Notes: generated from the letters alone by a model not told the origin. Positions 21,323 through 31,796 are shown, counted from the first letter of the stretch. The stretch: DNA of 64,000 bases from Zelonia costaricensis (GCA_030849075.1 JASAOO010003513.1:24303-88302); one strand, 5' to 3'. Numbers and translations: made by a program.

Positions 21323-21411
21323 GTGATGAAACGATGGCCCCTGCTTGACTCACCCATGCACGGCTGGTCACCGACACAACCCAGCTGGTGATACAGTAGA
21401 CCTCATCCTGA
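21323..21411 (+). ncRNA. Weak candidate C/D-box snoRNA
   Basis: GTGATGA at 21323-21329 matches the C box (RUGAUGA) and CTGA at 21408-21411 matches the D box, 89 nt end to end, a normal size for trypanosomatid C/D snoRNAs. A C'-like GTGATAC lies at 21389-21395. The terminal stem is poor and no clear D' box was seen, so chance occurrence is quite possible. Confidence 0.15.
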
Positions 21412-21510
21412 GAGCCTTCGTCACACTCAATGCTCTTACAACACTTTTTTTCTCTCCCCTCCTCATTGGCTGCTTCCGACGGACACACACAAAAAGAACG
21501 TCTCATCTTT

Positions 21511-21520
21511 GCCTTTTCAG
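21511..21520 (+). promoter_or_regulatory. Candidate trans-splice acceptor for the frameshifted gene
   Basis: GCCTTTTCAG ends at 21520 after T/C-rich sequence from about 21445. The next ATG is 21564, giving a 43-nt 5' UTR. This supports 21564 as the true start of the interrupted gene. Confidence 0.55.
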
Positions 21521-21563
21521 AGTAGCAGCTCCGACCTGGCAGCCAGTTTCGCTGTTTTCCTCA

Positions 21564-22513
21564 ATGGGCTGCGGCATCTCGCAGTCTGTCATCCAGGGCG
21601 TCAATGACCGCGATAAGTCTGACGCTTTCATCAAGCTCTGCGCTTCAGAAAAAACCCACTCGCGATTCATCTCAAAAACTACTTCAGCGGCCTGACTTCG
21701 GAGTGCTTGTACAAATCACAGGGCAACGTGAGCAGCTATGAGCGTCTCGCGCGCAGCCGCCCGCAGGAAATACGGGTGAACAGGAGCAAGGCAGCTGCGC
21801 TGCATCACGGGATCGGGCACAAACCACTCACCATCGCCGGAGTTCACGACATCATGAACCTCTTTCTCGGCCACGTCATCGCCGCGCTGGAGCAACGGAA
21901 GTGGAGCGGCGAGTTCAACTACGCCTTGCTGAAGGACGCTGCCACTGCGCCGGCGGCGGACGCCACCGCGGTGCGCACACCTGAGACCGTGGCAGCGGAG
22001 CAGAGTCCTGCCCCACCTCCAGTGGCTGACGGCGGCGTCGCTGGCGCTGCTGGTGCCTCGCAGTTGCAGAAGGCATCTGCTGCCGTCTCTGATAGCGCAC
22101 CCCGTGCTAACCCCTTCAAGCTCTCCGATCGCACCTCGCCAGCGTCAGCGACGTTGTCCGTACGGTCCGCCGCAGCCCCTGCCGCCGTCGTGGCAGCGAC
22201 TCCCGCGGCTCTTACAGCGGCCTCTGCACCAAACACGTTGGCTCCGGCGGCACCAGCACAGAGTGAAACTCTGGTTTTCGTGGACCGCGGCGATGGCGCG
22301 CGCAGGGACGACGATGTGAGCAAGCGGTACCGCATGGAGCTGACCGGGCACATCACGTACCCTTCCGTGGACGGCGCACTCACCCTCATCTGCGACAGTG
22401 TTGTCACGTTCCTTTTCTTTACCTGCGACGACGAGCCCCTGCTGACTGCGTCGGCAAGCAGTCTCGCACCACCGAAGGCAGCGGCGGCAGTCGTGGTGCC
22501 AGCGGTGGGCTGA
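21564..22513 (+). CDS. Frameshifted gene for a probably dual-acylated protein of unknown function
   Basis: The frame from ATG 21564 begins MGCGISQ, a strong N-myristoylation (Gly2) and palmitoylation (Cys3) signal as seen on flagellar or plasma-membrane proteins. This frame stops after 43 codons (TGA at 21693-21695). A second frame, shifted by one base and open from further upstream to 22513, has equally protein-like sequence (KNYFSGLTSECLYKSQGN and beyond). The two join naturally at the six-A run at 21649-21654, where the count appears to be one base short. The intact product would be about 316 residues: a helical region to about 130, an Ala/Pro-rich linker, and a C-terminal segment with RYRMELTGHITYPSVDG. 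Either a homopolymer sequencing error or a recent pseudogene explains it. The downstream frame alone has no ATG near its beginning. Confidence 0.65.
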
Positions 22514-23819
22514 GATGAGATTCACACTCCGAAAAGGCATCTGAACACATGCACAACAACACAAAAAAACGTGTATGTACTCTACAATTCCCGCCCTCCT
22601 CTCTCCCTTCTGTCTTCTTTTGCGTGGATGGTGATCGCGGGTCTCGCGGACACGCGACGCTGTGTTTTGCACTCAGCGTTTGCTCCTCCTCGTATTGCTG
22701 AAGTTCTCCCCCTGTGCTTGCTTTTTTGTTGTTGTTGAGATAGTTTCTCCTTATGTTCCCGATACGTGCGTGTAGGTGAACGGTGCCTCTTCCTCTGTGT
22801 TGGTCTACATGTGTACGCGTGTGCTTGTGTGCGCAACTCACTTTTCACTTTTCGTCCCCCCTGTCACTCAGCATTCTTCTTTTTGTTTGTTTCCCTTCGC
22901 TATATCCGTTCCTTTACTGCTTTTGTTTTTTCCTGACGTAGCTTACATGTGTCCCCGCGCACTTCTCCTCACTCTCCCCCTCCTTTCTTGCAGGCTGGCG
23001 CAAGTCATGCCCTTCCCCTTCTTCTCTTGCAGCTCGTGCGTGAGAGACACGGCTGTGTGTCATCCTTCCCCCTCCCCCTCCCCCACTGTGCGTGCTTCAG
23101 TCTGTCTAGCTTACAGTGCGTGTGTGAACACTCTTCCCACGGTGATTCTTTTTCTCTTTTGCTGTTGTTGTCCTCCGTGTTGTCCTGCCCCCCCCCGGTG
23201 CCTGTTGCGCCTCTGTTCGATGTTCTCATGCCCTGTGGCACGCTCGTGCGTGCAGGCGTCGGAGTAGAGACGAAAACAAAAGAAAGAAGGGCTGGCTCGG
23301 CGGCCCCGCTATGCTGGGGTAGCGGTGCACGGGCGCACCTGCACATCACAGCGGTAGGAGCGCGTCGTGAGGTGCACGAAGCTGTTTCTTCCCGCTCTGC
23401 CGCTGCCCCCCCCCCTTTTTTTCACTTGCCGGCGAGCTGTTTCAGCGGCGAGGAGAGCGCCGGAAACCTCGCCCAAGAGCTGCGTTGAAACGGCGCGGCG
23501 TGAATCGTGTTGCTTGCCTAGTCCTGTTGGCTTGACTCCGCCGCTCCCCCCTTTCGTCATCTTCGCTTTCTCAGCCGCCTCAACACCACCACAGGCGCGT
23601 GCCACCTCGTCCGGTTCCTTCACCGTATCTCCTTCGTGAGCACAACGTGAGCGCGGCCCCTCGCCTCGAGTACACGCACACAAGCACCAGCACACACGCA
23701 CAGGTGTAGACAGAGGGTAACGTCGCGCGCGACACGTTCGCACAGGGCTGTACCCACGTACAGCTATCCTCGTGTGACATCTGCTTTTCTTGTTTCTCTG
23801 CATATTCCAAGCTTCATAG
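22514..23819. other. Intergenic region; return to the usual composition
   Basis: No gene is supported. The first 250 bases are AT-richer like the preceding region; from about 22.78 kb TG-rich and C-rich motifs return. A T/C-rich stretch at 23780-23808 precedes AGs at 23810-23811 and 23818-23819, the likely acceptors of the gene at 23820. Confidence 0.65.
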
Positions 23820-26800
23820 ATGCACTCTCAAAGCACACCACCACCACCACCGGTGCAGTCGCAGCCGCTGCACCGTGACGTCTGCCCCCTCCCCATGCGC
23901 GCCGCAAACGGCCCGTCGGCGGCGTCGGCGGCGGCGATGACTCGTGGCGCGGTGCTACCCGTTACCGTAGAAGAAGCGCGTCTGGTGCAGGCGAGCACGT
24001 ACGCGCTGTGGGAACAGCTCTACACTCCTGCCGCCGTGCCCCTGACGATGGAACGCCTCCTGTACGAGCGTGTATCGCTGTCTTCTGCCACAGGCGGTGT
24101 GCACAACGAGGGAGTGGCCGCCCGTGACGGCGCAAGGCAACGCGCGGGGGTGTGCGTCGCGGCACAGCCGTGGGTCGCGGCGTTGTTCACGACGAGCACC
24201 GCCACTCCCTCGCAGCCGGTCGCAACCGCTGCGCCGGTCGCTGCGGCATCTGCAGCTCCACTGCGCACGAGTACCGCCGCCGCAGCGCCAGGGGCGCAGC
24301 CAGTGAGGATGAAGTCGGAGGAAGGCGAGGGCGGGCAGAGGGGCATGCGGCCGCCAGCGACCCCACCGCGCGTCTTCTGCGATTTCCCCGACTCCCCACT
24401 GACGACTGCCGCTCCCGTCGCGGCGGTCGCACTACACGCGGCCGACGGCCCCCGCCACAGCACAGCCAGCAGCAGCGGCGGCGGCGCACTGGCGCCGGCG
24501 GTTTCGGTGTCGACGTCGCCGCCCTCAGTCCCCCCGCACCCGCCGCCGTGCGAGGCCGACGACGGGAGTCAACCGATGCGGCTGCGCCCGTGTCGAGGCC
24601 GGGCCACGTCGGCCGCATCTCCACCGGACTGGGTGCTGCCTGCCTCGACCTCCGATGTTTCCCTGTCCTCCACAGCTTCCCTGTCCCCCGCCGTTGCCCC
24701 CACCCCCGCACCAACCTACGCAATCGCACCGGCGACAAGGATCAGCGGTCACCTCGGCAACGGTGTGATGGAGACTCGCGCCGATGCGGCGGAGACGAAC
24801 GCGACGGTGGACACGGAAGGGTGGACACTGGTAGTGGCCTCGCTGCGTGCCGTGCAGGAAGACGAGGCGGCGCACGCCACCGCATTGGCCGCGTCCCCCC
24901 CGCACGCCTCGCCACCGGCAGGGTCTTGCCGCGTCAGCGTTCGCAGCAGCAGTGTCAGCGGTAGCCTGCATCTCAACGAGGAGGAGCAGGTGCGCGCTTC
25001 GGGGCGGCTTGGGGGCGTCGACCTCACCGAGGCAGCGGAGGCTCGCGTGGACGGCACCGCCAAGAGCGACGGTGCCGCGTCTGCGCGCGCTTCTTCTGCG
25101 CGTGACGAGGAGGCAGGGCAGCACAAGCGGCTCCGCGTGGGGTGCGCAGAAGCATGCGTCGCGGACAGCGGCAACGACGACGACAAACGGGAGGAGCGGC
25201 TCCTTTCCCTCACCACGTCGCCAGCACCCGATGCCACGGCAGCACCCGACGCAACACCAACTGCTCCCCACGAGGAGCCGAGCCGGCGGACATGCAGCCG
25301 TGACGGCACCGAGGACACAGATGTGTACGAAGCATCGCTGCCGCCACCCCCACGGCCGTCCTCGCGACGTCGTGAAACCCCCGCTGGTGCACACGAAGGT
25401 CGCGCGTCGGCCGTGCCTGACTCGTGTCGCCGCGTCGGCCGCGGCGACGACGCGCTCAACGAATCACCGCCACGCCCCGTCGTCTGCTCCTCCACCGCGC
25501 GGCCCAGCGCGACACCCGCACGTGCGACGGCGGCGGCGTCGATGAGTCCACTGGGGGTGGACGGCGACGGCCTCGTGTACAGCCCACCGCGGCGGCAGCG
25601 GCAGCAACAGCTGCTGCGGCGTCTGCAAGAGCCGAGCGAGCCGGCGTGGGGGGCCATCGAGGAGGAGGAGGAGGAGGGGGTTGCGGCAGCGGCAGACGGG
25701 GAAGACACGCTCATGGACTCCGCGCAGTGGCGCGGTGAGAGCGCCTCGCCACCGCCAGCTCCTGTAAAAGCCCATCAGCGGTGCCCGGATCACGAGGAGC
25801 GGCCCTCGTTGTGGTCTTCCGCCTCCACGCCGTCCCCGCTGCCGCGGGTGGCGCAGACGCCGGCCCACGACTCTCCCACGCCGACTGCCTCGCACGCAGA
25901 CGGCATCGCCGAGGTGATTGGCGCGGCGGCGGGCTCGGCAGATGACGCAACGCGCGAGGTGGCAACAGACAGCAGCTGCACACGAAACGGGTCCACAGTC
26001 GCAGCAGCCGAGGAGGACTGCGTCCATCGTGGTGATGAGCACACCGACAGCGTCGAGGCGGCTACTGCGACACCACGTCCGACGTTGTGTGACGGCGGCA
26101 ACAGCAGTGCGGTCGCCCAAGATGACGTGGCTGGCGATGAGGAGGACCACAGCGAGGAACGGGCAGGCGTCATGGAAGCTGCAAAGGCGCCACGCGACAC
26201 ACCGTCCCCCATCCGCACCCCTGCGTCGACGCACACTCTGGCGGCCAGCCCCACCACACAGCTTGTGCGAGAAGCCTCGTCTTCTCCGCCTCCTCCTGCG
26301 CCGAGGAGGACGAGCACGCCGCCCCTCGCATCGCTGCCAGCAGCGGCATCGCAAGCGGCGGCATCACCGGTGGAGGAGTTGACGCACAGCAGCACCAGCG
26401 TCCCGCGCCGCTCCGTCTCCACGATGGACTTCACGTGGGCGGTCGAGGTTGACGACGTTCTGCGCCGGCAGCAGCAGCGCCTCCGCTCTCTGCAAACAGT
26501 GAGCGTGGCAGGCACGGTGTGCGGTAGCGAGGCGCGGCGCAGCCCGAGTGCGAGTCGCGGCAGTCCAGCCCGCACGGTGGCCTTCGCCCCTCCTGCAGCA
26601 GGTGTGAGCGCTGGCGGGCCGCACCTGTACCCATCCCCACGCTGGGGCACGCGCACGCACTCGCCGGAGGAGGGGGGTGAGGAAGGAGGCGGCGGGGCAC
26701 GCGGACGGCGAGCGAGGGCGGGAGAAGAGGGGCCGCTGCTGTTGCCGTCGCGCTTGCAGGGTGGTGCGGCAGAGGCGTGGCGTGGGCCGCACAGCGTCTC

Positions 26801-27746
26801 GCCGCAGCCGCAGGACCCTCTCCGTGCGATGCGAGCGGAGGCGCTGCCTTGTGCTGCGGAGCGCGTGGCCGCCAGCGAGGATGCGGACGCGAGCGGGGGC
26901 GAGCTCGTCGCCTTCAGCACCTGCCGCAGCGCAGACGGGCAAGTAGCAACGGCACACCCGCACGCCGCGTCCCCGTCTCCGCCCCCGTCGCGGGTGCACC
27001 GGCACGCAGCGGGTGGCCTGGCGGCCAATTCCACGCGCGGTGCGTCGTCCCGCCCTCCGGCGGCCGTCGCGGCGTCGACACCAACGTCGTCTCTGACGCA
27101 CCGCCCGCGAGACGCGCCGTCGTCGGCGTCACCGCTGCAGCAGCCGCTTCCCTCCGCCGGGCTAAAGCGGCAGCGCGAGGCCCACGAAGTACGAGACGTT
27201 AGTCGTAGTCTCCGGGGTGCGCGGCCGCCTGACCGCGATGCCGCCCCGGGGCACCACACGGGCGACCGACTGGATCACCGGCGCCGCCGCGCGCGCCACG
27301 AGGGCAGCCACGCGCACATCGCCTCTGCCAGCAACAGGGGAGGCGGCGGTGACGGGGCGCATTCGGCCTCACCAGTGAGCGTCTTCGCGCTGCCACGCAC
27401 GCTGTCGACAGAGCCCGGTCTCCGCGCGGCGTCCCCGCAACCGCAGCTGTCAGCATCGGCCTCAGCGGCCTCCAAAGCACCGCCGCTGCGTACGCGGCCG
27501 GTCAACCGCATGCCAAAGGCGGCAAAGGCGGGACCGGTGAAGAACGCCCGTCTGGCTCGTCGACCCGCTGCGCCAACCGCCGCCACCGCCATCACCGCAA
27601 GCACGTCCACCACGCCGAGAAACGCCGCCGCCGCTGCTGCAGCGGCCAAGGCAATGCAGATCTCGCAGAAGGCCGCGCGCCGCAAGCCGTCGCTGGTGGC
27701 CCTGAACAAGCGCCATGGTGCGCCGGACGCGGAGCAGAAGAAGTGA
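23820..27746 (+). CDS. Large low-complexity hypothetical protein
   Basis: I do not recognise the family. The protein has 1308 residues, dominated by Ala, Ser, Pro, Thr and Arg and predicted to be largely disordered. More ordered-looking patches are at about 38-90 (VTVEEARLVQASTYALWEQLY and the next 30 residues) and near 860-890 (STMDFTWAVEVDDVLRRQQQ). Acidic patches include an EEEEEEGV run near 616. The C terminus from about 1220 is strongly basic (RMPKAAKAGPVKNARLARR) and ends in Lys-Lys. No enzyme motif was seen. Many long frames on other strands across this gene are GC-bias shadows. The ATG lies directly after AG at 23818-23819, so the leader is very short and a later in-frame ATG (for example 23895) could be used. 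Confidence 0.8.
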   Translation: MHSQSTPPPPPVQSQPLHRDVCPLPMRAANGPSAASAAAMTRGAVLPVTVEEARLVQASTYALWEQLYTPAAVPLTMERLLYERVSLSSATGGVHNEGVAARDGARQRAGVCVAAQPWVAALFTTSTATPSQPVATAAPVAAASAAPLRTSTAAAAPGAQPVRMKSEEGEGGQRGMRPPATPPRVFCDFPDSPLTTAAPVAAVALHAADGPRHSTASSSGGGALAPAVSVSTSPPSVPPHPPPCEADDGSQPMRLRPCRGRATSAASPPDWVLPASTSDVSLSSTASLSPAVAPTPAPTYAIAPATRISGHLGNGVMETRADAAETNATVDTEGWTLVVASLRAVQEDEAAHATALAASPPHASPPAGSCRVSVRSSSVSGSLHLNEEEQVRASGRLGGVDLTEAAEARVDGTAKSDGAASARASSARDEEAGQHKRLRVGCAEACVADSGNDDDKREERLLSLTTSPAPDATAAPDATPTAPHEEPSRRTCSRDGTEDTDVYEASLPPPPRPSSRRRETPAGAHEGRASAVPDSCRRVGRGDDALNESPPRPVVCSSTARPSATPARATAAASMSPLGVDGDGLVYSPPRRQRQQQLLRRLQEPSEPAWGAIEEEEEEGVAAAADGEDTLMDSAQWRGESASPPPAPVKAHQRCPDHEERPSLWSSASTPSPLPRVAQTPAHDSPTPTASHADGIAEVIGAAAGSADDATREVATDSSCTRNGSTVAAAEEDCVHRGDEHTDSVEAATATPRPTLCDGGNSSAVAQDDVAGDEEDHSEERAGVMEAAKAPRDTPSPIRTPASTHTLAASPTTQLVREASSSPPPPAPRRTSTPPLASLPAAASQAAASPVEELTHSSTSVPRRSVSTMDFTWAVEVDDVLRRQQQRLRSLQTVSVAGTVCGSEARRSPSASRGSPARTVAFAPPAAGVSAGGPHLYPSPRWGTRTHSPEEGGEEGGGGARGRRARAGEEGPLLLPSRLQGGAAEAWRGPHSVSPQPQDPLRAMRAEALPCAAERVAASEDADASGGELVAFSTCRSADGQVATAHPHAASPSPPPSRVHRHAAGGLAANSTRGASSRPPAAVAASTPTSSLTHRPRDAPSSASPLQQPLPSAGLKRQREAHEVRDVSRSLRGARPPDRDAAPGHHTGDRLDHRRRRARHEGSHAHIASASNRGGGGDGAHSASPVSVFALPRTLSTEPGLRAASPQPQLSASASAASKAPPLRTRPVNRMPKAAKAGPVKNARLARRPAAPTAATAITASTSTTPRNAAAAAAAAKAMQISQKAARRKPSLVALNKRHGAPDAEQKK

Positions 27747-27761
27747 AACAGGCGAGCCCGT

Positions 27762-27764
<3 letters not shown>

Positions 27765-27804
<40 letters not shown>
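27765..27804. repeat. (GT)20 microsatellite
   Basis: Twenty uninterrupted GT units lie 18 bp after the stop codon of the gene ending at 27746, so in its 3' UTR. It is the longest pure TG tract I saw in the window. Confidence 0.9.
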
Positions 27805-27805
<1 letters not shown>

Positions 27806-27970
27806 CTCTTGTTCTAGACCAACGTGGGTGCGCACGTTCCGCACACTCGTTCTGCCTACCCTTCTGCTGAGCTGATGCCGCCACCCGCCCTCCCCCCCCT
27901 CCTCTACCCTTTTTCTCTCTGGTTCTCGCGCTGCTGCATGATTCGGTGTGCCTCACTCGTATCCGCACGT

Positions 27971-28005
<35 letters not shown>

Positions 28006-28618
28006 CGGAGGCTGAACGAGGGGGGGAAGCGACGGCAGGCATCGACGCGAAGGAACGCAACGCGATTTCTTTTTTTCTCCCTCCTGTCGTTGCTGCACCG
28101 GCTCGCGTTGTCGCGGCTGCGCACGCAGCAGCGCCGGGCGCACGCGCGCGTTACCTGCTTTCTACAAGTACTCCTCTTCCCACTAGATGTGGTCGTCGCT
28201 GACACCAACCCCAGAAACACACAAACACAAACACACACCGCTCACTCAGGTGAGGCATTAGCCGCCGCCACAGGGGCCCTTCGCCAAGCCCGCGGACGGT
28301 CGGCAAAGCCGCCTTGCCGAAACAAGCACCGTAGCGAGGTGAAGGCGACGAGCCTAGCTCCCCCCTCCTCCCTCCCCCTCCCCGGAGGGATGGGGGGAGG
28401 CGGCCGCACGGAACGTCCACGGTACTCGATCACCGCCTGCAGCATGTGTGTATGACCAATCGTCTTTGCCCGTCCCTCTTCCAAACCTCTCTCTCCCTCC
28501 CTCTGCGTCCTTGACATCAACCTCACTTCTCGGCGGTGCACTGGACCTGCCTCTCCGCGTCTGTGCCGCTGGCATGTACGCCTGCACACCCGTGCACCCG
28601 TATCCACACCGACGTCGC

Positions 28619-28620
28619 AG
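28619..28620 (+). promoter_or_regulatory. Candidate trans-splice acceptor deciding the start at 28637
   Basis: This is the first AG after the pyrimidine-rich region 28450-28610. The upstream in-frame ATG at 28574 would be removed, leaving ATG 28637 with a 16-nt 5' UTR. Confidence 0.5.
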
Positions 28621-28636
28621 CTCACGTGTCACGATC

Positions 28637-29134
28637 ATGTCCGCCGGTGCCTCCAACGGTGGTGCTCCGCCGCCGCTGACACCGGAGGAGAAGGCGGCGC
28701 GCGATGCACGGCTGCAGCGCGAGCATGAGTCGTACATACGCGGCATCGCAACCATGCGGTCACTGCCGCGGCTCCGCTCGACCATTGCCGGTGCGGGCGG
28801 CAAGACGAACACGAACACCCGCATAGCAGAGGAGCGGGAGGAGACGCGGCAACAGCACCTGCGCGCCACTGCCGCCGCCGCCGCGGAGCTGCAGCAGCGC
28901 CGGCAGGCCCACCACGAGAAGGTGGAGAAGCTCGAGTCCGCGCAAGCGAAGAAGCGGCAGCGGCGCAACGCGAAGAAGCTCAAGAAGCGGCAGCGGCTGG
29001 AAGCCAGGCTGCGCGATCGATCCAGGTCGGACACCGACGCGGACTCCTCCTCCTCCTCGTCGTCCTCGTCGGCATCGTCGTCGAGCTCGTCGAGGTCGAC
29101 GTCTACGAGCTCGAGCAGCAGTCGGAAGGCGTAG
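28637..29134 (+). CDS. Small basic coiled-coil protein, possibly PRKRIP1-like spliceosomal factor
   Basis: The protein has 165 residues from ATG 28637. The N terminus is Gly/Pro-rich. Residues 20-125 are highly charged and probably a long helix, with a GAGG motif near 55 and a Lys/Arg-rich end (KKRQRRNAKKLKKRQRLEAR). The last 35 residues are almost all Ser with Arg/Lys, like an RS-type tail. A GAG(S/G)G motif followed by a long helix ending in KRRKKRQKLK-like sequence is characteristic of PRKRIP1 (DUF1168), a component of the catalytic spliceosome. The resemblance is by eye and could reflect composition alone. The longer frame from 28448 is rejected because the acceptor at 28619-28620 lies inside it. 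Confidence 0.7.
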   Translation: MSAGASNGGAPPPLTPEEKAARDARLQREHESYIRGIATMRSLPRLRSTIAGAGGKTNTNTRIAEEREETRQQHLRATAAAAAELQQRRQAHHEKVEKLESAQAKKRQRRNAKKLKKRQRLEARLRDRSRSDTDADSSSSSSSSSASSSSSSRSTSTSSSSSRKA

Positions 29135-31796
29135 GCCGTCCGACGTGCTTCACCCCTCCCCCGGCGTCTGCATGCCTCGACGTCACTGCCGCTTGTACAC
29201 GAACGGGGCGATCCGAACAAACAAAAAAAAACAAAGGATGATACTGCGTAAAGGACGCATGAGTGACGTGGTGCAGCGGCGCCGTGGTTGGCCGGCCACG
29301 ACAGACACGTCCGCTTTCTGCTGTCGTGTGCGCTCGTTCGTGCAGCGCATTGAGGTGACGTCTCTCTCCCCCTCCTGCCACACTACCTCCCTCTCCCCTC
29401 CCCCCTCGATGCACCACTTCGATGCTATCCATCACGCACACCCACATATTTGCGGTCTCGTTGCCACACCACAAGGTGTTCCGTGTTCCTGAAGGGTGGC
29501 ATCACCGTCGTGTTCTTCTTTTCTTTTTGTGTGCGTGCTCTGCGCCGATCTACCTTTATCTACCTATCTCACCCACCTCGCCGTCCTCTCTCGCATCCGT
29601 TGAAGGTCATCTCCTTTATTGTCTTGCACATTCTCTCCGTCACTCTCTCTCTCGCACAGCTTCGACACTGACGAAGCCTTGAACGCCTCTCCCCCCCCCT
29701 TCCCTTCTTCTTCTCCTCCTCCCTCACCCCTCGCTGGCGACGGAGAAGACGGTGACGCGCATCCTCGTCGCTCTACACCCTCTCTCACACACGCACACAC
29801 CAAACACCTAGGCACACATTCGCACACACGTTTACACGCGTCCGCCCGCCCGCACAGCTGGACGTCCGACGTCAACCGAATTCACCCCTCGACCACGACA
29901 GCACACGCGACATTCAAGACAAACGAGGTAACGAGTTTGCATTGCGCAGCGAGGCAGACCCACCACCTCCTCACAGCGCAACCCATCCCTTCTTGTGTTT
30001 CAGCTCCAGAGCATGCGCCGTGCGTGTGAAGGTGTGCGTACGAAGCCTTGGTTGAATTCACACACACGCGTAAGCCCCCCCCCCCTTCTCTCCCTCTCGT
30101 CTATACACACACGCACGCGTGCGGAACAAAGGAAACGGGCCTGTGAGGAAGACGACCCCGTGACCCACACCCACACCCACACACCCACACACACACAGTG
30201 AACTGCGACGGCAGCCCGCCTCGCCTCGATCTATTCGCTTCCTGTTGCACCGTTACCACAGCTGACACCGTGTCTACCCTCCACCCCCACTCTGAAGCTC
30301 TCTCGCTGAGCTCAGCTCGCAATGCTGCTGGGCGCAGACTCGTCCATCTATTCCCGCCTCCCTCGCCACACCCGCACTGCACCCTGACCTGCGCGCGTGC
30401 GGGAGCGTCAGCGTTCCCTCTCCCACTCCTCCCCCCATCTCGATCTCCCTCGTGTGTGTGTGTCTGTGCGTCTGATCCCCCTGCATTGCGGTACTGCCGA
30501 CGCTGCTTGATTGCCCGACCGGCGGACGGCTCCTCCTCTTCCCGCACTTTTGTTTTCGCGTGTGTTCTCTCACCCCGCGCCTCTCAAGAAAGAAAAGAGA
30601 GGGAGGGAGGGAGGCCTCGCCTCGGTCGTTGTTTCTGCTTCTGCCTTTTACGGTCAACACTCGTTTGAGCGTGTGTGGGTGTGTGTGTGTGTGAGCGTAG
30701 AGTCATCTTGCCCTCTCCCTCTCTCTCTCACCCTCGGCGCGCTTCTTTCTATCTCACTCTTGTCCCCTTTTCCGTGCGCACACACGCACTCACGCACCGC
30801 TGCCGTCCAGCTGGCACGCCGAAGGGCAAAGGAAAGCGAAGAGGCTGAGGGGAGCCCTCGCTCAAGGACGAACCCCGAACGAATTCGTGTGAGCGGCCTA
30901 CGGAAAGCAGGGAGGGAGGGAGGGGGAGCGACCTACGAGAGAAGGGGCACCGTGGTGGACGTGAGTCGACATCGCCCCCCCCCCCCCCATTGGCCCTCCG
31001 CGGCCACGCTCAAAGGGGAGCCCACTGTAGACGGCAGCCGCGTCCCGCCGCTCTTCGCGCCCTCCTCTTCGCCTTCCCCCACACCCTTCATCACCACTGT
31101 ACGTTTAGCTTCTCTCTCTTCGGCTTTTTTCTCGCTTTTTCACTGTGTCTTTGGTTCTCTGCTCCGTTATCATTGTGAGATCTGACTGTGTGTGTGTGTG
31201 TCTGCGCGCGCGCGCACGTCTATTGCCGTCCCCTTTTTGGGGATTTCTTTGCTGTCTTCTCTTGGTCTCCGCTGCGGTTCGAGATCGGCACATCGTTGCG
31301 GCGCGCGTCTCTTGGCTCGTTCTAGAACGAAGGCTTCTCGCGTAGTGTCGGTGTCTCTCGCCACACACACACACAAAAAAAAAAAGCCGCCTGCTCTCTT
31401 TCTTCACACTCCGACAACCTTCTTGGTCCCCCTTCACGTTCCCTCTCGTTGCGACTCCCTCGTGATCGTGTGTGCGTGTGAGCGTGCGTGTCGACTGTAT
31501 ATTGTGCCACCCCTCCCCCCCCTCCCACGAACGCTCGCCTCTGCTGTGCGTTCTCCTTTATTGCGGTGTCTTGACATCCTCCCTTCGTTCCCCTGTGCGA
31601 CTTCGCTCGTGCGGGTGCGAGACTCGTGGGTGGGTGGAGCCGCCGCTCATCGTTTGGTTTCTCTTCTGCCTCTGCTTCCATTCGCGGCCTCCTCGCGTGA
31701 GGCTTGCGTGTGTGTGTGTGTGTTGATTCTCTTCTCCTTGTTCCTTGTCTGTCGGACAGAATGCACACAAACACGCACACACGCGCTGTGAACGCC
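29135..31796. other. Longest intergenic region
   Basis: No gene is supported in these 2.66 kb. Contents: an A/C run near 29219-29233, CA-rich stretches near 29788-29836 and 30164-30199, TG tracts near 30669-30693 and 31183-31201, C-runs near 30076-30086 and 30975-30989, and a pyrimidine-rich 31480-31757 leading to the AG at 31758-31759. The reading frames crossing it are low-complexity and unconvincing. Confidence 0.7.

Larger units (their letters stand above)
20809..21563. other. Intergenic region with orphan acceptor, micro-ORF and snoRNA-like boxes
   Basis: Very T/C-rich sequence covers 20875-20950 and ends in AG at 20954-20955, a strong acceptor-like signal with no long gene after it. 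A 34-codon frame starts at 20968 and stops at 21072. Boxes resembling a C/D snoRNA occur at 21323-21329 and 21408-21411. A second tract, near 21445-21520, serves the gene at 21564. Confidence 0.5.
27747..28636. other. Intergenic region with long TG microsatellites
   Basis: No gene is supported. A pure (GT)20 tract lies 18 bases after the stop codon, and a second TG tract is at 27978-28005. Short AC repeats occur near 28218-28240. Pyrimidine-rich sequence at 28450-28510 is followed by the AG at 28619-28620. Confidence 0.7.
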
